Positions 15,668 to 24,275 of a stretch of DNA of 33,436 bases are shown piece by piece; the stretch's first letter is position 1, and every line of letters starts with the position of its first letter. The notes under the pieces were generated by a model that saw only the letters and a list, made by a program, of their open reading frames with translations, was not told the origin of the DNA and made no database searches. Both the position numbers and the translations under genes were made by a program. Origin of the DNA: Draconibacterium orientale (GTDB lineage Bacteria > Bacteroidota > Bacteroidia > Bacteroidales > JAADGE01); the NCBI GenBank assembly GCA_020721645.1, contig DYMH01000018.1, positions 8,370 through 41,805 of the forward strand, written 5' to 3'.

Positions 15668-17626
15668 ATGCCAAAATCAATAAAAAACAGGGTATTGTTG
15701 TTTTTTTCTTTTTTTTCGTTTTTAACGTTTCTTGTAATTTTTTTGAATATTTCGCAAAACGAGCAAAACAGAAAAATGATTGGAACAATAAAACAAATGG
15801 ACAGTATTCATATTTTATTTTTAGATGAATTTAGCCAAGCAAACGGTTTTTTTTCGGCAGAATTGATAAATCCGAAATTTTACGCTACCGAAAAAAGTGA
15901 ATATTTGAATAAAAAATCCAAAATCGACAAGCAACTTAGAAAAATACTGAATCGTAGGAACAATTTAGAGTTCAACGATTTTGAAATCAACAGGGAAACC
16001 GTTTTGTTATCGAAAAAAATGGATTCCCTGAATATTTTGTTTGTCCACATCACAAAAAATGTACTCGAAAGAGGTTTTGTCGATTACGGAATTGAAGGCG
16101 AAATGCGTAACGCCATTCATTCGGCAGAACATAATCCGGAGGCGGAACTTGTTGCAATATTAACAATGCGACGGCACGAAAAAGACTATTTTCTCAGATT
16201 CGATTCAAAATATGCCGGGTTGCTCAACAAAACGGTTGACGATTACGTTGAAAAATTATCATCGAAGCATAAAACAAACCAACAAAAACATCAACTTCTA
16301 AACGATTTAAAGGTTTATAAAACGTGTTTTAACCAAATTGTGGAACTCGATTTAAAATCAGGAGTAAAAAATTTCAGCGGCTTGAGGCTGCAATACGACA
16401 ACGAACAACGGAAAATACTCAATGATTTTTTGACATTCAAAACTCTAATCAACGAAAAAACGACACAACGCTTAAATACTTTTTTTTACATTTATATCCT
16501 CCTTTCGGCAGCAATACTGCTTTTTTCGTTCATCATGAGTTTCGTAGTTTCTCGATATTTAACCGGCGGTATTTCCAAACTTTCTATTAACATCAACGAA
16601 TTTGTAAAAGAAATTATCGGTATCGACAATAAAAATATTGAGAAAAAAGCCCGCAACGAATTATCCGTTCTCATTTCGGATTTTAAGACCATGAAACAAC
16701 ATTTGTCGCGGCATATCAACAATCTTGAAATATTGGTCGATGAGCGAACCCGAAAAATAAAAAAACAAAGCAACGACATCATTGGCGGTATGACGTATGC
16801 AAAATTTATTCAAGACGCTCTTTTGCCGGATATACAAATCATTGAAAAATATTTTCCCGAAAGTTTTGTGTTCAACAAACCGAAAGATATCGTGAGCGGC
16901 GATTTTTTTTGGTTCAAACATTTCAGCGATAAAAATATTACGGTACTCGCCGTTGCCGATTGCACCGGACACGGAGTGCCGGGTGCAATGATGAGTATGT
17001 TGGGTATCGCTTTTTTGAACGAAATCGTGATTCGCGAAAATATCAAAAGTGCTTCCGAAATTATTGAAGCATTGAAAGTTTCGATATATAACCACTTGAT
17101 TAAAGATAAACAAAAAGCTCTGAACGACGGAATGGATATTGCCGTTTTAATATTTTTTCATGATAAAAACAAAGTACAATTTTCGGCTTCAAATCGAGAT
17201 TTAGTCTTTTATCGAAACGGATTGAGAACCATTTTGAAAGGTGATAAAAAATCGCTCGGACGCGGAGAAAATGAAATCCCGAACTTCACGAACACCGAAT
17301 TCGACTTATTCGACAATGATTTCTTTTATCTCACAACCGACGGTTTTCAAGACCAATATGGCGGGTTTTCGCTCCGTAGATTGATGAAAAAAGGCTTATA
17401 TGCAATTTTCGATAAAATCCATACCGTACCTTCAATGCAACAGAAACAGTATCTCGATAATTTTTTAACAAACTGGCAATTAAATGAAGTTCAAACAGAT
17501 GACATATTAATTCTTGGCATTCGGTATGATAAATCGATATTTATCAATAAAAAAAGCCAATTACTGAAAAAGGATGATTTCGACAATAATAAATCTTCAT
17601 TTGCGAACAATGTTATCGGAAAATAA
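15668..17626 (+). CDS. Membrane sensor (HBM-like) PP2C/SpoIIE-type serine phosphatase
   Basis: The 652-aa protein has TM1 at about residues 9-29, a helical periplasmic region (30-270) and TM2 at about 272-296. A HAMP-like/coiled-coil linker (297-365) leads to a SpoIIE phosphatase domain (about 375-625). The periplasmic region contains YGIEGEMRNAIHSAE and LVAILTMRRHEKDYFLR, resembling the helical bimodular (HBM) sensor domain that binds small molecules in chemoreceptors and kinases. Phosphatase metal and fold motifs are intact: KPKDIVSGDFFWF, VADCTGHGVPGA, LTTDGFQDQYGG and DDILILGI. It should dephosphorylate a protein phosphoserine/threonine in response to a periplasmic signal; an anti-sigma-factor antagonist is the usual target, but none is encoded nearby. 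TAAGGAA just before the ATG is a possible Shine-Dalgarno. Confidence 0.9.
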   Translation: MPKSIKNRVLLFFSFFSFLTFLVIFLNISQNEQNRKMIGTIKQMDSIHILFLDEFSQANGFFSAELINPKFYATEKSEYLNKKSKIDKQLRKILNRRNNLEFNDFEINRETVLLSKKMDSLNILFVHITKNVLERGFVDYGIEGEMRNAIHSAEHNPEAELVAILTMRRHEKDYFLRFDSKYAGLLNKTVDDYVEKLSSKHKTNQQKHQLLNDLKVYKTCFNQIVELDLKSGVKNFSGLRLQYDNEQRKILNDFLTFKTLINEKTTQRLNTFFYIYILLSAAILLFSFIMSFVVSRYLTGGISKLSININEFVKEIIGIDNKNIEKKARNELSVLISDFKTMKQHLSRHINNLEILVDERTRKIKKQSNDIIGGMTYAKFIQDALLPDIQIIEKYFPESFVFNKPKDIVSGDFFWFKHFSDKNITVLAVADCTGHGVPGAMMSMLGIAFLNEIVIRENIKSASEIIEALKVSIYNHLIKDKQKALNDGMDIAVLIFFHDKNKVQFSASNRDLVFYRNGLRTILKGDKKSLGRGENEIPNFTNTEFDLFDNDFFYLTTDGFQDQYGGFSLRRLMKKGLYAIFDKIHTVPSMQQKQYLDNFLTNWQLNEVQTDDILILGIRYDKSIFINKKSQLLKKDDFDNNKSSFANNVIGK

Positions 17627-17708
17627 TATGTTCGAGAACTATCTTTTTTTATCTTTACGAAAGTTTCGATAAGTTATTATTCATCAACTCAACATTCGTT
17701 TTTGTGTT

Positions 17709-17894
17709 ATGAAAGAAATAGAAATATTAAAAATCGTAAAACAAGCTCATCAAGCCATATCACCCATCACCGAAGAAGATTGGATGATTTTGGAACCGAA
17801 ATTGACAATCAAACATTATTCAAAAAATGCAGTCAGATTACCAAAGCGGAATTTATCCGATGTTTTTGTACAGAATCCGATTTTAAAGAATTAG
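17709..17894 (+). pseudogene. Probable remnant of a Crp/Fnr-family regulator (N-terminal fragment)
   Basis: The 61-codon ORF begins MKEIEILKIVKQAHQ and continues ISPITEEDWMILEPKLTIKHYSKN, which resembles the first ~45 residues of Bacteroidota Crp/Fnr regulators, where the cyclic-nucleotide-binding beta barrel then begins. Here the similarity stops and the ORF ends after about 16 unrelated residues. The overlapping frame (17702-17968) stays open with TESDFKELENESAVDSW, but I cannot align it convincingly. No barrel and no helix-turn-helix are present; the next gene's stop is at 17951. A deletion/frameshift remnant is the simplest reading. A genuine 61-aa protein is possible. The family assignment rests on memory of family sequences. 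Confidence 0.45.
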
Positions 17895-17950
17895 AAAACG
17901 AATCGGCTGTTGATTCTTGGCAGTTTCAGAAGCCCAATTTTTTATTTGCT

Positions 17951-18967
17951 TCAACGAAAAAGTTTTAATTGATGTCCGCAATGGGTACATAAATTTTGAT
18001 TATCGATATTTCGATACCAAATTTGATACCCCTTGCGTTCAATTAATATACTGCCGCATGCCGAGCAGTATGTGTTTTGTCCCGAGTTCGATGTTGAATT
18101 TCCCAAATACACGAAATCTAAATATTTTTTGGCAATATCCCGTAAACGAAGTAATTTGAGTTCGGAAGTCGGTGGTTTTGTAAGTTTGTAGTTGGGGAAA
18201 TATTTTGAGATATGAAACGGTGTTTCTTTTCCGGTATTTTCGGCTATCCAACGTGTCATCTCTTCAAATTTCATTTCTTCATCGTTCAAATCCGGAATCA
18301 CAAGATTCGTAATCTCGATGTGCTTTTTATTTTCGGCTAAATAGTTTAGATTTTTAAGAACCGGATTGATAACCGAAGACGTATTTGTTCGATAAAATTC
18401 GGCATCGAACGATTTTAAATCGACATTAAAGGCATCAATCACCGGGATAAGCTGTTCGAGAGGTTTTCGATTAATAAATCCGTTGGTAATCATTGCTGTA
18501 AACAAGCCTTTCTCTTTGGCTAAGGTGGCTGTTTTCAACATAAATTCAAACCAAACCGTGGGTTCGTTGTAGGTAAACGCAATACCGATTGATTCTTCCT
18601 CCGAAAAACACAATGCAACAGCCTGTTCGGGTGTAAAAGTTTCAAAATTTTTGATTTTTGAACCTGCGATTTGAGATATTGAGCTGTTCTGACAAAAGAT
18701 ACAAGCCAAATTGCAACCGAAACTGCCGAATGAAAGAATTTTAGAGCCCGGAAAGAAATGATACAAAGGTTTTTTCTCAACCGGGTCGAGGCGGACGGCG
18801 GAAATTTTTCCGAATACATTGCTCAACAATACGCCGCTACGATTTTGTCGTACACCGCAAATGCCCCATTGCGTATCCGATATCACGCAATAATGAGGGC
18901 ATAAAAGACATCTTACTTCTTGTCCGCTAAGTGTCTCAAAAAAAAGAGCTTCGGTTTGTGTGTTCAC
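17951..18967 (-). CDS. amrS: AmmeMemoRadiSam system radical SAM enzyme
   Basis: The 338-aa radical SAM protein has the cluster motif FGCNLACIFCQN (Cys about residues 85, 89 and 92). The N-terminus carries four more cysteines (VRCLLCPHYCVI, WGICGVRQN), and the C-terminus has a zinc-ribbon-like pair of CxxC motifs (YCSACGS, LCTHCGH). The block KPLYHFFPGSKILSFGSFGCN and later FTYNEPTVWFEF and HISKYFPNYK are typical of the AmrS/PflA-like family that accompanies AMMECR1 and Memo proteins. The reaction of this system is not known to me. The start is GTG, two bases after the stop of the AMMECR1 gene, so translational coupling is likely. It ends 57 bp from the Crp-like remnant on the other strand. 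Confidence 0.92.
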   Translation of the reverse strand: MNTQTEALFFETLSGQEVRCLLCPHYCVISDTQWGICGVRQNRSGVLLSNVFGKISAVRLDPVEKKPLYHFFPGSKILSFGSFGCNLACIFCQNSSISQIAGSKIKNFETFTPEQAVALCFSEEESIGIAFTYNEPTVWFEFMLKTATLAKEKGLFTAMITNGFINRKPLEQLIPVIDAFNVDLKSFDAEFYRTNTSSVINPVLKNLNYLAENKKHIEITNLVIPDLNDEEMKFEEMTRWIAENTGKETPFHISKYFPNYKLTKPPTSELKLLRLRDIAKKYLDFVYLGNSTSNSGQNTYCSACGSILIERKGYQIWYRNIDNQNLCTHCGHQLKLFR

Positions 18968-18969
18968 AA

Positions 18970-19488
18970 TTATCGGAATTTTGTAGTTGTAAATCGTTGA
19001 AATATTAAATTTTCATCATTATTGATTCCGGCTTTACGTTTCACAATACGAATTTGTTCGGCAACGGTATCCACACCTTCAATACCGGGAAGCAGTACGC
19101 CGTGTCGCCCAAACCGGTCTTCGATAATTAAACCGTATTTTCGGGGATTCAAAAACTCAGCAGATTCAATCAATTCGGGCACGTTGAGAACTTCAACCGA
19201 GAGCGAAAGTGTTTCAACTTCCGACTTCGATAAGGGCACGAAACGAGAATCGTGCATGGCAGCCGAAACTGCATTGCGTATGATTTCTTCCTGCAAATTC
19301 TCCCGAACCGGAGACAAGGTGCCGATACAGCCTCGTAAATTTTTATCGGCATTGCGAAGCGTTACGAAACAGGCTGCCGGTTTGCTTAATAGGTCTTTAA
19401 TTTCGACTTTTAAATATTTTTTTGTTTCCAGATAATATATAATTGCTTTCAACGCAATTTCTACTTGAATACTTTGAGGTTGATACAT
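18970..19488 (-). CDS. amrA: AmmeMemoRadiSam system protein A (AMMECR1 domain)
   Basis: The 172-aa protein is a stand-alone AMMECR1 domain. The family signature LRGCIGTLSP is at about residues 51-60, preceded by FVTLRNADKN; other conserved blocks are AVSAAMHDSRFVPLS, LSLSVEVLNVPELI, KYGLIIEDRFGRHGVLLPGIEGV and EQIRIVKRKAGI. The conserved Cys (about 53) suggests an enzymatic or ligand-binding role, and the human homologue is linked to AMME syndrome, but no reaction is established. It is the first gene of a two-gene unit with the radical SAM enzyme. The third usual member, the Memo-like protein (often fused to this domain), is absent here. The start is ATG. Confidence 0.93.
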   Translation of the reverse strand: MYQPQSIQVEIALKAIIYYLETKKYLKVEIKDLLSKPAACFVTLRNADKNLRGCIGTLSPVRENLQEEIIRNAVSAAMHDSRFVPLSKSEVETLSLSVEVLNVPELIESAEFLNPRKYGLIIEDRFGRHGVLLPGIEGVDTVAEQIRIVKRKAGINNDENLIFQRFTTTKFR

Positions 19489-19699
19489 TTTGTAATGTTG
19501 ATTTAATTCTTAATCAAAAATTAATTCTGTTTCTTGAATGAAATTACGATATTTATACCAAAAATAAAAATGCGGAAGTGTGAAGATGAATGTAATGAAA
19601 AGCTGAATTTAATGAAAGCAATTCAAGTATTTTCTGTTATTTTGTGTCTTTTGTATTGAAACTTGCTCCTTTTGTCTAATTAATTCCAATTTCAATATC

Positions 19700-21340
19700 A
19701 TGCGTTTGAAAAGAAGTATCGAAGACGATTTATTTACCGATTTAGATGCCATCGTTATCGGCGGCGGAATAACCGGTGCAGCAGTGGCATACACAGCTGC
19801 CGGAAGAGGTTTAAAAATAGCTCTTTTCGAGAAAAAAGATTACGGCGGTGCAACATCAGCCGCAACCTCAAAATTGATACACGGCGGTTTGCGTTATTTG
19901 GCTAATATGGAATTTAAACTTGTACGTGAATCGTTGCAGGAACGGCGAATTTTGGGAAATATCGCCCCAAATTTTGTGTATCCCCTGCCATTTATATTTC
20001 CTAACTACAAACGTTGGAAAGGAAATATGTGGAAATTGGCGGCAGGAATGTTTTTGTATGATATTTTATCGTTTGATAAACAAAAAACTTGGGACAAATC
20101 CAAACGTTTACCCAATCATAAAACCATCAGCTATTCGGAAGCAGTGAAATTTGAGCCCAATTTGATTGCCGATAATCTTCGCAATGCAGTTGTTTTCTAC
20201 GATTATCAAAGCATCTTTCCCGAACGATTGACTTTGGCATTCATCAAATCTGCGGCAGAATATGGTGCAAAAGTTTCCAATTATTCCGAAGTTGTTGATT
20301 TTATTTATCAAGATAAAAATACAGTATCCGGTGTTCTGGTAAAAGATATTTTGAGCGGAACTCAAAAAGAAGTTAAAGCTCCGTTAATTATCAATTGCGG
20401 AGGCACTTGGGCAGATATTATTTTGTCAATAGCAAGTAAAAATAAGCAATCGACTCATAAAGTGAAACGGTCGGAAGGCATTCATATTATCACACCAAAA
20501 ATTGCCGGAAACCATGTGGTTTCGATACAAAAAAATGAAGGCGGACACATCATGATAATGCCATGGCGGGGACATTCGCTTATTGGCACCACAGACCGCG
20601 AATACGAGGGAAATCCTGATGATTATCAAGTATCTCGACAAAGTATCGAAGAAATATTAGCAGCAGTGAATGCGAATTTTGGGTCTAAAATTTCGTTTGC
20701 CGATATCAAACATGTTTACGGCGGGCTTCGACCGCTTATCGACAATAAAACCGAAGGAACTTACAGCACATCGCGTAAATATGAAGTTTACGACAATGCT
20801 TCCGACGGAATCAATGGTCTGATAACCGTGGAAGGCGGAAAATACACAACCAGTCGGAATTTGGCTAAGCATGTGATGGAACTGGCAGAAAAAAAAACCG
20901 GAATTAAACCGAGAGATGTTTACACTCACAAAAATTTTTTGTCGGGTTGTGATATTAAAGATATGGACGAATATCTGTTTAAACAACATAAATTTTATAG
21001 CGATTTTGATTATCAAACCGTTGAATTTCTCAGCAGAAATTATGGCAAAGAAAGTGAACGTATTTTCGAGTTGGCAGACGCAAACCCACGCTATCGCGAT
21101 ATTGTGAGCCACGATGGTGAAATATTGGCAGAAGTTGCTTATGCTGTTCAATTTGAGTCGGCAAAAACATTGAAAGACATTATGTTACGGAGAACCGGTA
21201 TCGGAACCCTCGGAAAACCGCGTGAAGAGGTGTTGCAAAAAGTGTTAAATCTTGCATCGGAATTATTGTTTTGGGACGAGAATCGCCGGCAAACGGAATT
21301 GGAAGCATTGATGAAAGTGTATGAATTGCCGATGGAATAA
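19700..21340 (+). CDS. glpD: FAD-dependent glycerol-3-phosphate dehydrogenase
   Basis: The 546-aa protein has an N-terminal Rossmann FAD-binding site (DAIVIGGGITGAAVAYTAAGRG, residues about 17-38) followed by the family signature KLIHGGLRYLANMEFKLVRESLQER. Later blocks INCGGTWAD, GHIMIMPWRGHSLIGTTD and VYGGLRPLID are typical of GlpA/GlpD. The C-terminal helical domain (about 400-540) contains RRTGIGTLGKP. The enzyme oxidises sn-glycerol 3-phosphate to dihydroxyacetone phosphate and passes electrons to the quinone pool at the inner membrane. No glpK or glpF is adjacent, so it is not in a classic glp operon here. It is monocistronic, with its stop only 13 bp from the stop of the convergent SpoIIE gene. 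Confidence 0.95.
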   Translation: MRLKRSIEDDLFTDLDAIVIGGGITGAAVAYTAAGRGLKIALFEKKDYGGATSAATSKLIHGGLRYLANMEFKLVRESLQERRILGNIAPNFVYPLPFIFPNYKRWKGNMWKLAAGMFLYDILSFDKQKTWDKSKRLPNHKTISYSEAVKFEPNLIADNLRNAVVFYDYQSIFPERLTLAFIKSAAEYGAKVSNYSEVVDFIYQDKNTVSGVLVKDILSGTQKEVKAPLIINCGGTWADIILSIASKNKQSTHKVKRSEGIHIITPKIAGNHVVSIQKNEGGHIMIMPWRGHSLIGTTDREYEGNPDDYQVSRQSIEEILAAVNANFGSKISFADIKHVYGGLRPLIDNKTEGTYSTSRKYEVYDNASDGINGLITVEGGKYTTSRNLAKHVMELAEKKTGIKPRDVYTHKNFLSGCDIKDMDEYLFKQHKFYSDFDYQTVEFLSRNYGKESERIFELADANPRYRDIVSHDGEILAEVAYAVQFESAKTLKDIMLRRTGIGTLGKPREEVLQKVLNLASELLFWDENRRQTELEALMKVYELPME

Positions 21341-21353
21341 AATGAATGCTTAA

Positions 21354-24044
21354 TTAGCTGATTTTCATTCCAATAATCAAAACATCGTCCATTTGTTTGA
21401 GAGAACCGCGCCACGCATCGAAGTTATTATTGAGTAATTCGGCTTGTTTTGAAGCTGATTCTTTGCTGTTGTTTTTTAAAAAGTCTTTCAAGCGTTTCGA
21501 GAAAAATTTCTTGCGGTCGGCTTGGCTGAATTGGTCGGCATAACCGTCGGAAAACATATACAGCCAATCTCCTTTTTGAATGGGAATAATTTCTTTTCTG
21601 AACGGTTTTTCTTCGTAGGAAATACCGATTGGCATAAAATCGGGTTTGATGTCGATAATTTGGTTGTTACGAACGATTACAAGCGGATTTTCGGCTCCCG
21701 AAAACTCGACAATCCCTTTTGTTTTATCAATGATACACAAAGCCATGTCCATACCATCTTTCGCTTCTCCTTCTTTACCTGTTTGACGGAGCGAAATTTT
21801 TACTTTGTTCCGTAATTCATTGAGTATCAAATCGGAAGTAATCTCTTCGTCGCTGAAATTTGCCATTATTTCGTTCAAATACGAGATGCCGAGCATGCTC
21901 ATAAAGGCTCCCGGAACGCCGTGCCCCGTACAATCTGCTGCTGTAACAATGAGCCGATTGCCTTTTTGTGCAGCCCAATAAAAATCGCCGGAAACAATAT
22001 CGCGAGGGCGAAAGAGAATGAAATTTTCGGGCAAATAGTCCGATATAATTTCTTGCGGCGGCAAAATAGCACTTTGTATTCGTTGTGCGTAGAGGATACT
22101 GTCGGTTATTTTTTTATTTTGAAGGGCGATTTGTTCTTCTGCCAATTTGATTTGTGTAACATCTGCATCGATGGCAATGATTTTACGCAAATTTCCTTCG
22201 GTTGTTAAAATAGGAGTCAGAGTGGTTTGTATCCAAATGATTCGATTTTCGGAAGTTTTGGTTTTTGCCGAATATATGATAGATTTTTTTTCGGTAACAG
22301 CTTGTTCAACGCGTTCTTTTAAATCATCAATCAGGCTGGATTTGAACATATTGCTCGAATATTTTTTCTTAAATTCATCGAATGTTAAACCCAATAATCG
22401 TGTAAAACCGTCGTTTACCCATTCAATTTCTCCGTCCGGCTGAGCAATGACAACAGAATTTTCGGTTTTGCTGGCAACGATTGATAATTTTTCGAGTTCA
22501 AAATTATTCAATTCCAATTCATGTGCCTGAGCCAAAATCATTTCGTTTTGTTTAAGAATTTCGTTTTCGGCTTCTTTTATTTTTGTGATGTCAGAATCGA
22601 TGAGTACCAATTGATTTACTTCACCCAAAGCATTAATTGTCGGAGAAAGAGTGGTTTGCGACCATTTTTTCTCTCCGGAGCGTGCCGTTACGTAGGTTTC
22701 GTAAATTACGGGAGTTTTCTTATCGATGCAGGTACGAATAAATTCCTGAATTTGAGGGTGATTGCTTGCTCCAACAATATGTTCGCTCACTTCGTTGCGA
22801 AGCAATTGCAGCGTGTAGCCGTACATTCGTGTAAATCCGGCATTCACCCATTCAAAATTCCCATCGATGTCCAAAATGGCAACTGCACTCGATGTTTCGC
22901 TGGCTACGATTGATAATTTTTCAAGTTCTTTGTTGATAATTTCCAACTGTCCGGCTTGTTGTTGAATTTCCTGTTTTTGCAAGCCCAGTTGTTTATTTTG
23001 CCTTCGTGTAATGCGATATCCGCGTAAAATAAAGAATACCAAGATGCCTATGATAACAAAGAATCCGATGAAGATTGTTAAAGCATTTTTTTGAAATTTT
23101 ATTGTTGCTGATTGTTTTAACAGCGTAAACCCCTGTTCGTTAATTCGGGCTTGGTTTTCTTTTACTGCTTTGTTTAGATTCCCCAACTTTAAGGTTTGTT
23201 CTTTAACCTGTAATTGTTGCTTTGTTAATTTTTGGTTTTGAATTTCAATATCTTTTTCCTTCAATAACAAAACGGTATTTTTTGCATTTAATTCTTTTCT
23301 TTGAGTATTTGCTTGCTCAATCAATGTACTCATGAGTTTTTTTTGGTCGCCGATTTTCCTTTCCGAAGCATCGATTTCTGCTTTTTGACGGTCAAGTTTT
23401 TTTTGCTTGTATTCCAAATCTTTTTCAATCAAATCAAGTTTATCTTGTTGTTCTTTAACTTTTTGGCGTTCTTTTCTCAGATTTTCTTCCGATTCGTTTA
23501 ATAAATATCTGTCATCGATAATTTCTACATTTTCTTTTTTGATATTCGATAATATTTGTGCCCCGGTTTCGGCGATATTCCGGGCGTTGATTTGTTCGAT
23601 AAACTCATCTTCATTTTCAACAAAATTAACCATCACCGATTTTTTAACACCCCACGCTTCGGTAATTAAAATCGTATGATTTGGTCTTATTTTTTTTGAT
23701 ATTTCCTCGTAATTGGCGGCATATTCTTTCGAAACATAGAGAATCTGAACGTTAAATTCGGCTACAATATCCGGATTCAAAATATATACAATTTTGAACG
23801 ATTTTCCGTGGGGATAATGTTTTTTTTCTAAACGTTTGAGTTCTTTCATCAATAATTTTGAACCGCCCAAAATCCCAACTTCAACATCTCCGTTCCCGCT
23901 GCTCCATTTCAAATATTTTGGTAATTCCCAAATTATTTCGGCTTTTTGTTTTTCGTGGTCTTTGTCTTGTGAAAAGGCAATTTGTTCTACAAAAATTGTA
24001 AAAATAAGGACTGACAAGATTTTATATGATATGTTCCGTATCAA
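21354..24044 (-). CDS. YfiR-like / coiled-coil / PAS-PAS / SpoIIE phosphatase sensor protein
   Basis: In track numbering (910 aa), a signal peptide or TM (about residues 20-40) precedes a periplasmic YfiR-like domain (about 45-190: KAEIIWELPKYLKW, VEVGILGGSKLL, NVQILYVSKEY, HTILITEAWGVKKS). A long coiled coil (195-335) follows, then one TM helix (about 336-355), two PAS domains (about 390-505 and 530-650, both with WVN.GFTR) and a SpoIIE phosphatase (about 660-908: RPRDIVSGDFYW, AADCTGHGVPGAFMSMLG, FSDGYADQFS, DDVLIIGM). The track's TTG start at 24086 lies inside the -7 box, so it cannot be translated from this promoter. The next in-frame start, TTG at 24044, directly precedes the signal peptide (IRNISYKILSVLIF). 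Predicted role: an envelope stress or redox input controls Ser/Thr dephosphorylation. Confidence 0.88.
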   Translation of the reverse strand: MIRNISYKILSVLIFTIFVEQIAFSQDKDHEKQKAEIIWELPKYLKWSSGNGDVEVGILGGSKLLMKELKRLEKKHYPHGKSFKIVYILNPDIVAEFNVQILYVSKEYAANYEEISKKIRPNHTILITEAWGVKKSVMVNFVENEDEFIEQINARNIAETGAQILSNIKKENVEIIDDRYLLNESEENLRKERQKVKEQQDKLDLIEKDLEYKQKKLDRQKAEIDASERKIGDQKKLMSTLIEQANTQRKELNAKNTVLLLKEKDIEIQNQKLTKQQLQVKEQTLKLGNLNKAVKENQARINEQGFTLLKQSATIKFQKNALTIFIGFFVIIGILVFFILRGYRITRRQNKQLGLQKQEIQQQAGQLEIINKELEKLSIVASETSSAVAILDIDGNFEWVNAGFTRMYGYTLQLLRNEVSEHIVGASNHPQIQEFIRTCIDKKTPVIYETYVTARSGEKKWSQTTLSPTINALGEVNQLVLIDSDITKIKEAENEILKQNEMILAQAHELELNNFELEKLSIVASKTENSVVIAQPDGEIEWVNDGFTRLLGLTFDEFKKKYSSNMFKSSLIDDLKERVEQAVTEKKSIIYSAKTKTSENRIIWIQTTLTPILTTEGNLRKIIAIDADVTQIKLAEEQIALQNKKITDSILYAQRIQSAILPPQEIISDYLPENFILFRPRDIVSGDFYWAAQKGNRLIVTAADCTGHGVPGAFMSMLGISYLNEIMANFSDEEITSDLILNELRNKVKISLRQTGKEGEAKDGMDMALCIIDKTKGIVEFSGAENPLVIVRNNQIIDIKPDFMPIGISYEEKPFRKEIIPIQKGDWLYMFSDGYADQFSQADRKKFFSKRLKDFLKNNSKESASKQAELLNNNFDAWRGSLKQMDDVLIIGMKIS

Positions 24045-24083
24045 AATATCTTTTTTAAACGTGGTTTTAAAAACTCCTAAATG

Positions 24084-24113
24084 CAAAGTTATAATTTTAT
24101 GATATTTTTCAAA
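24084..24113 (-). promoter_or_regulatory. Promoter of the YfiR-like/SpoIIE gene (TTTG-N18-TAACTTTG)
   Basis: On the minus strand, TTTG (plus-strand CAAA 24110-24113) is followed by 18 bases and then TAACTTTG (CAAAGTTA, 24084-24091). This is the best Bacteroidota promoter in the window. It overlaps the ORF-track start codon, placing the real translation start downstream. Confidence 0.75.
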
Positions 24114-24202
24114 AGATATTCTAATTATTTTTTACAAAAAAAGTATCGTTTTTTACATTTCATATGTTTCAATTTTAATGCTTTTCCGTAATTTATATAA
24201 CG

Positions 24203-24210
24203 TAACTTTG
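24203..24210 (+). promoter_or_regulatory. -7 promoter box of the M14 carboxypeptidase gene
   Basis: TAACTTTG is an exact consensus match, 65 bp upstream of the ATG at 24276. A T-rich TTTT rather than TTTG lies 17 bases upstream (24182-24185). It shares a 189-bp divergent region with the SpoIIE gene promoter. Confidence 0.6.
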
Positions 24211-24275
24211 GATAAATCATTTTACTCTTTTATCTTTATCAACTTTAATAATAAAACGAATAAAAACTTCTATTT

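Noticed and set aside
16661-17113. 150-aa minus-strand ORF inside the HBM-like/SpoIIE gene
   Set aside because: It is antisense to conserved SpoIIE motifs, with no independent start signal or recognisable family.
20657-21151. 164-aa minus-strand ORF inside glpD
   Set aside because: It lies wholly antisense to a complete, motif-confirmed GlpD and has low-complexity, family-less sequence. It is a shadow ORF.
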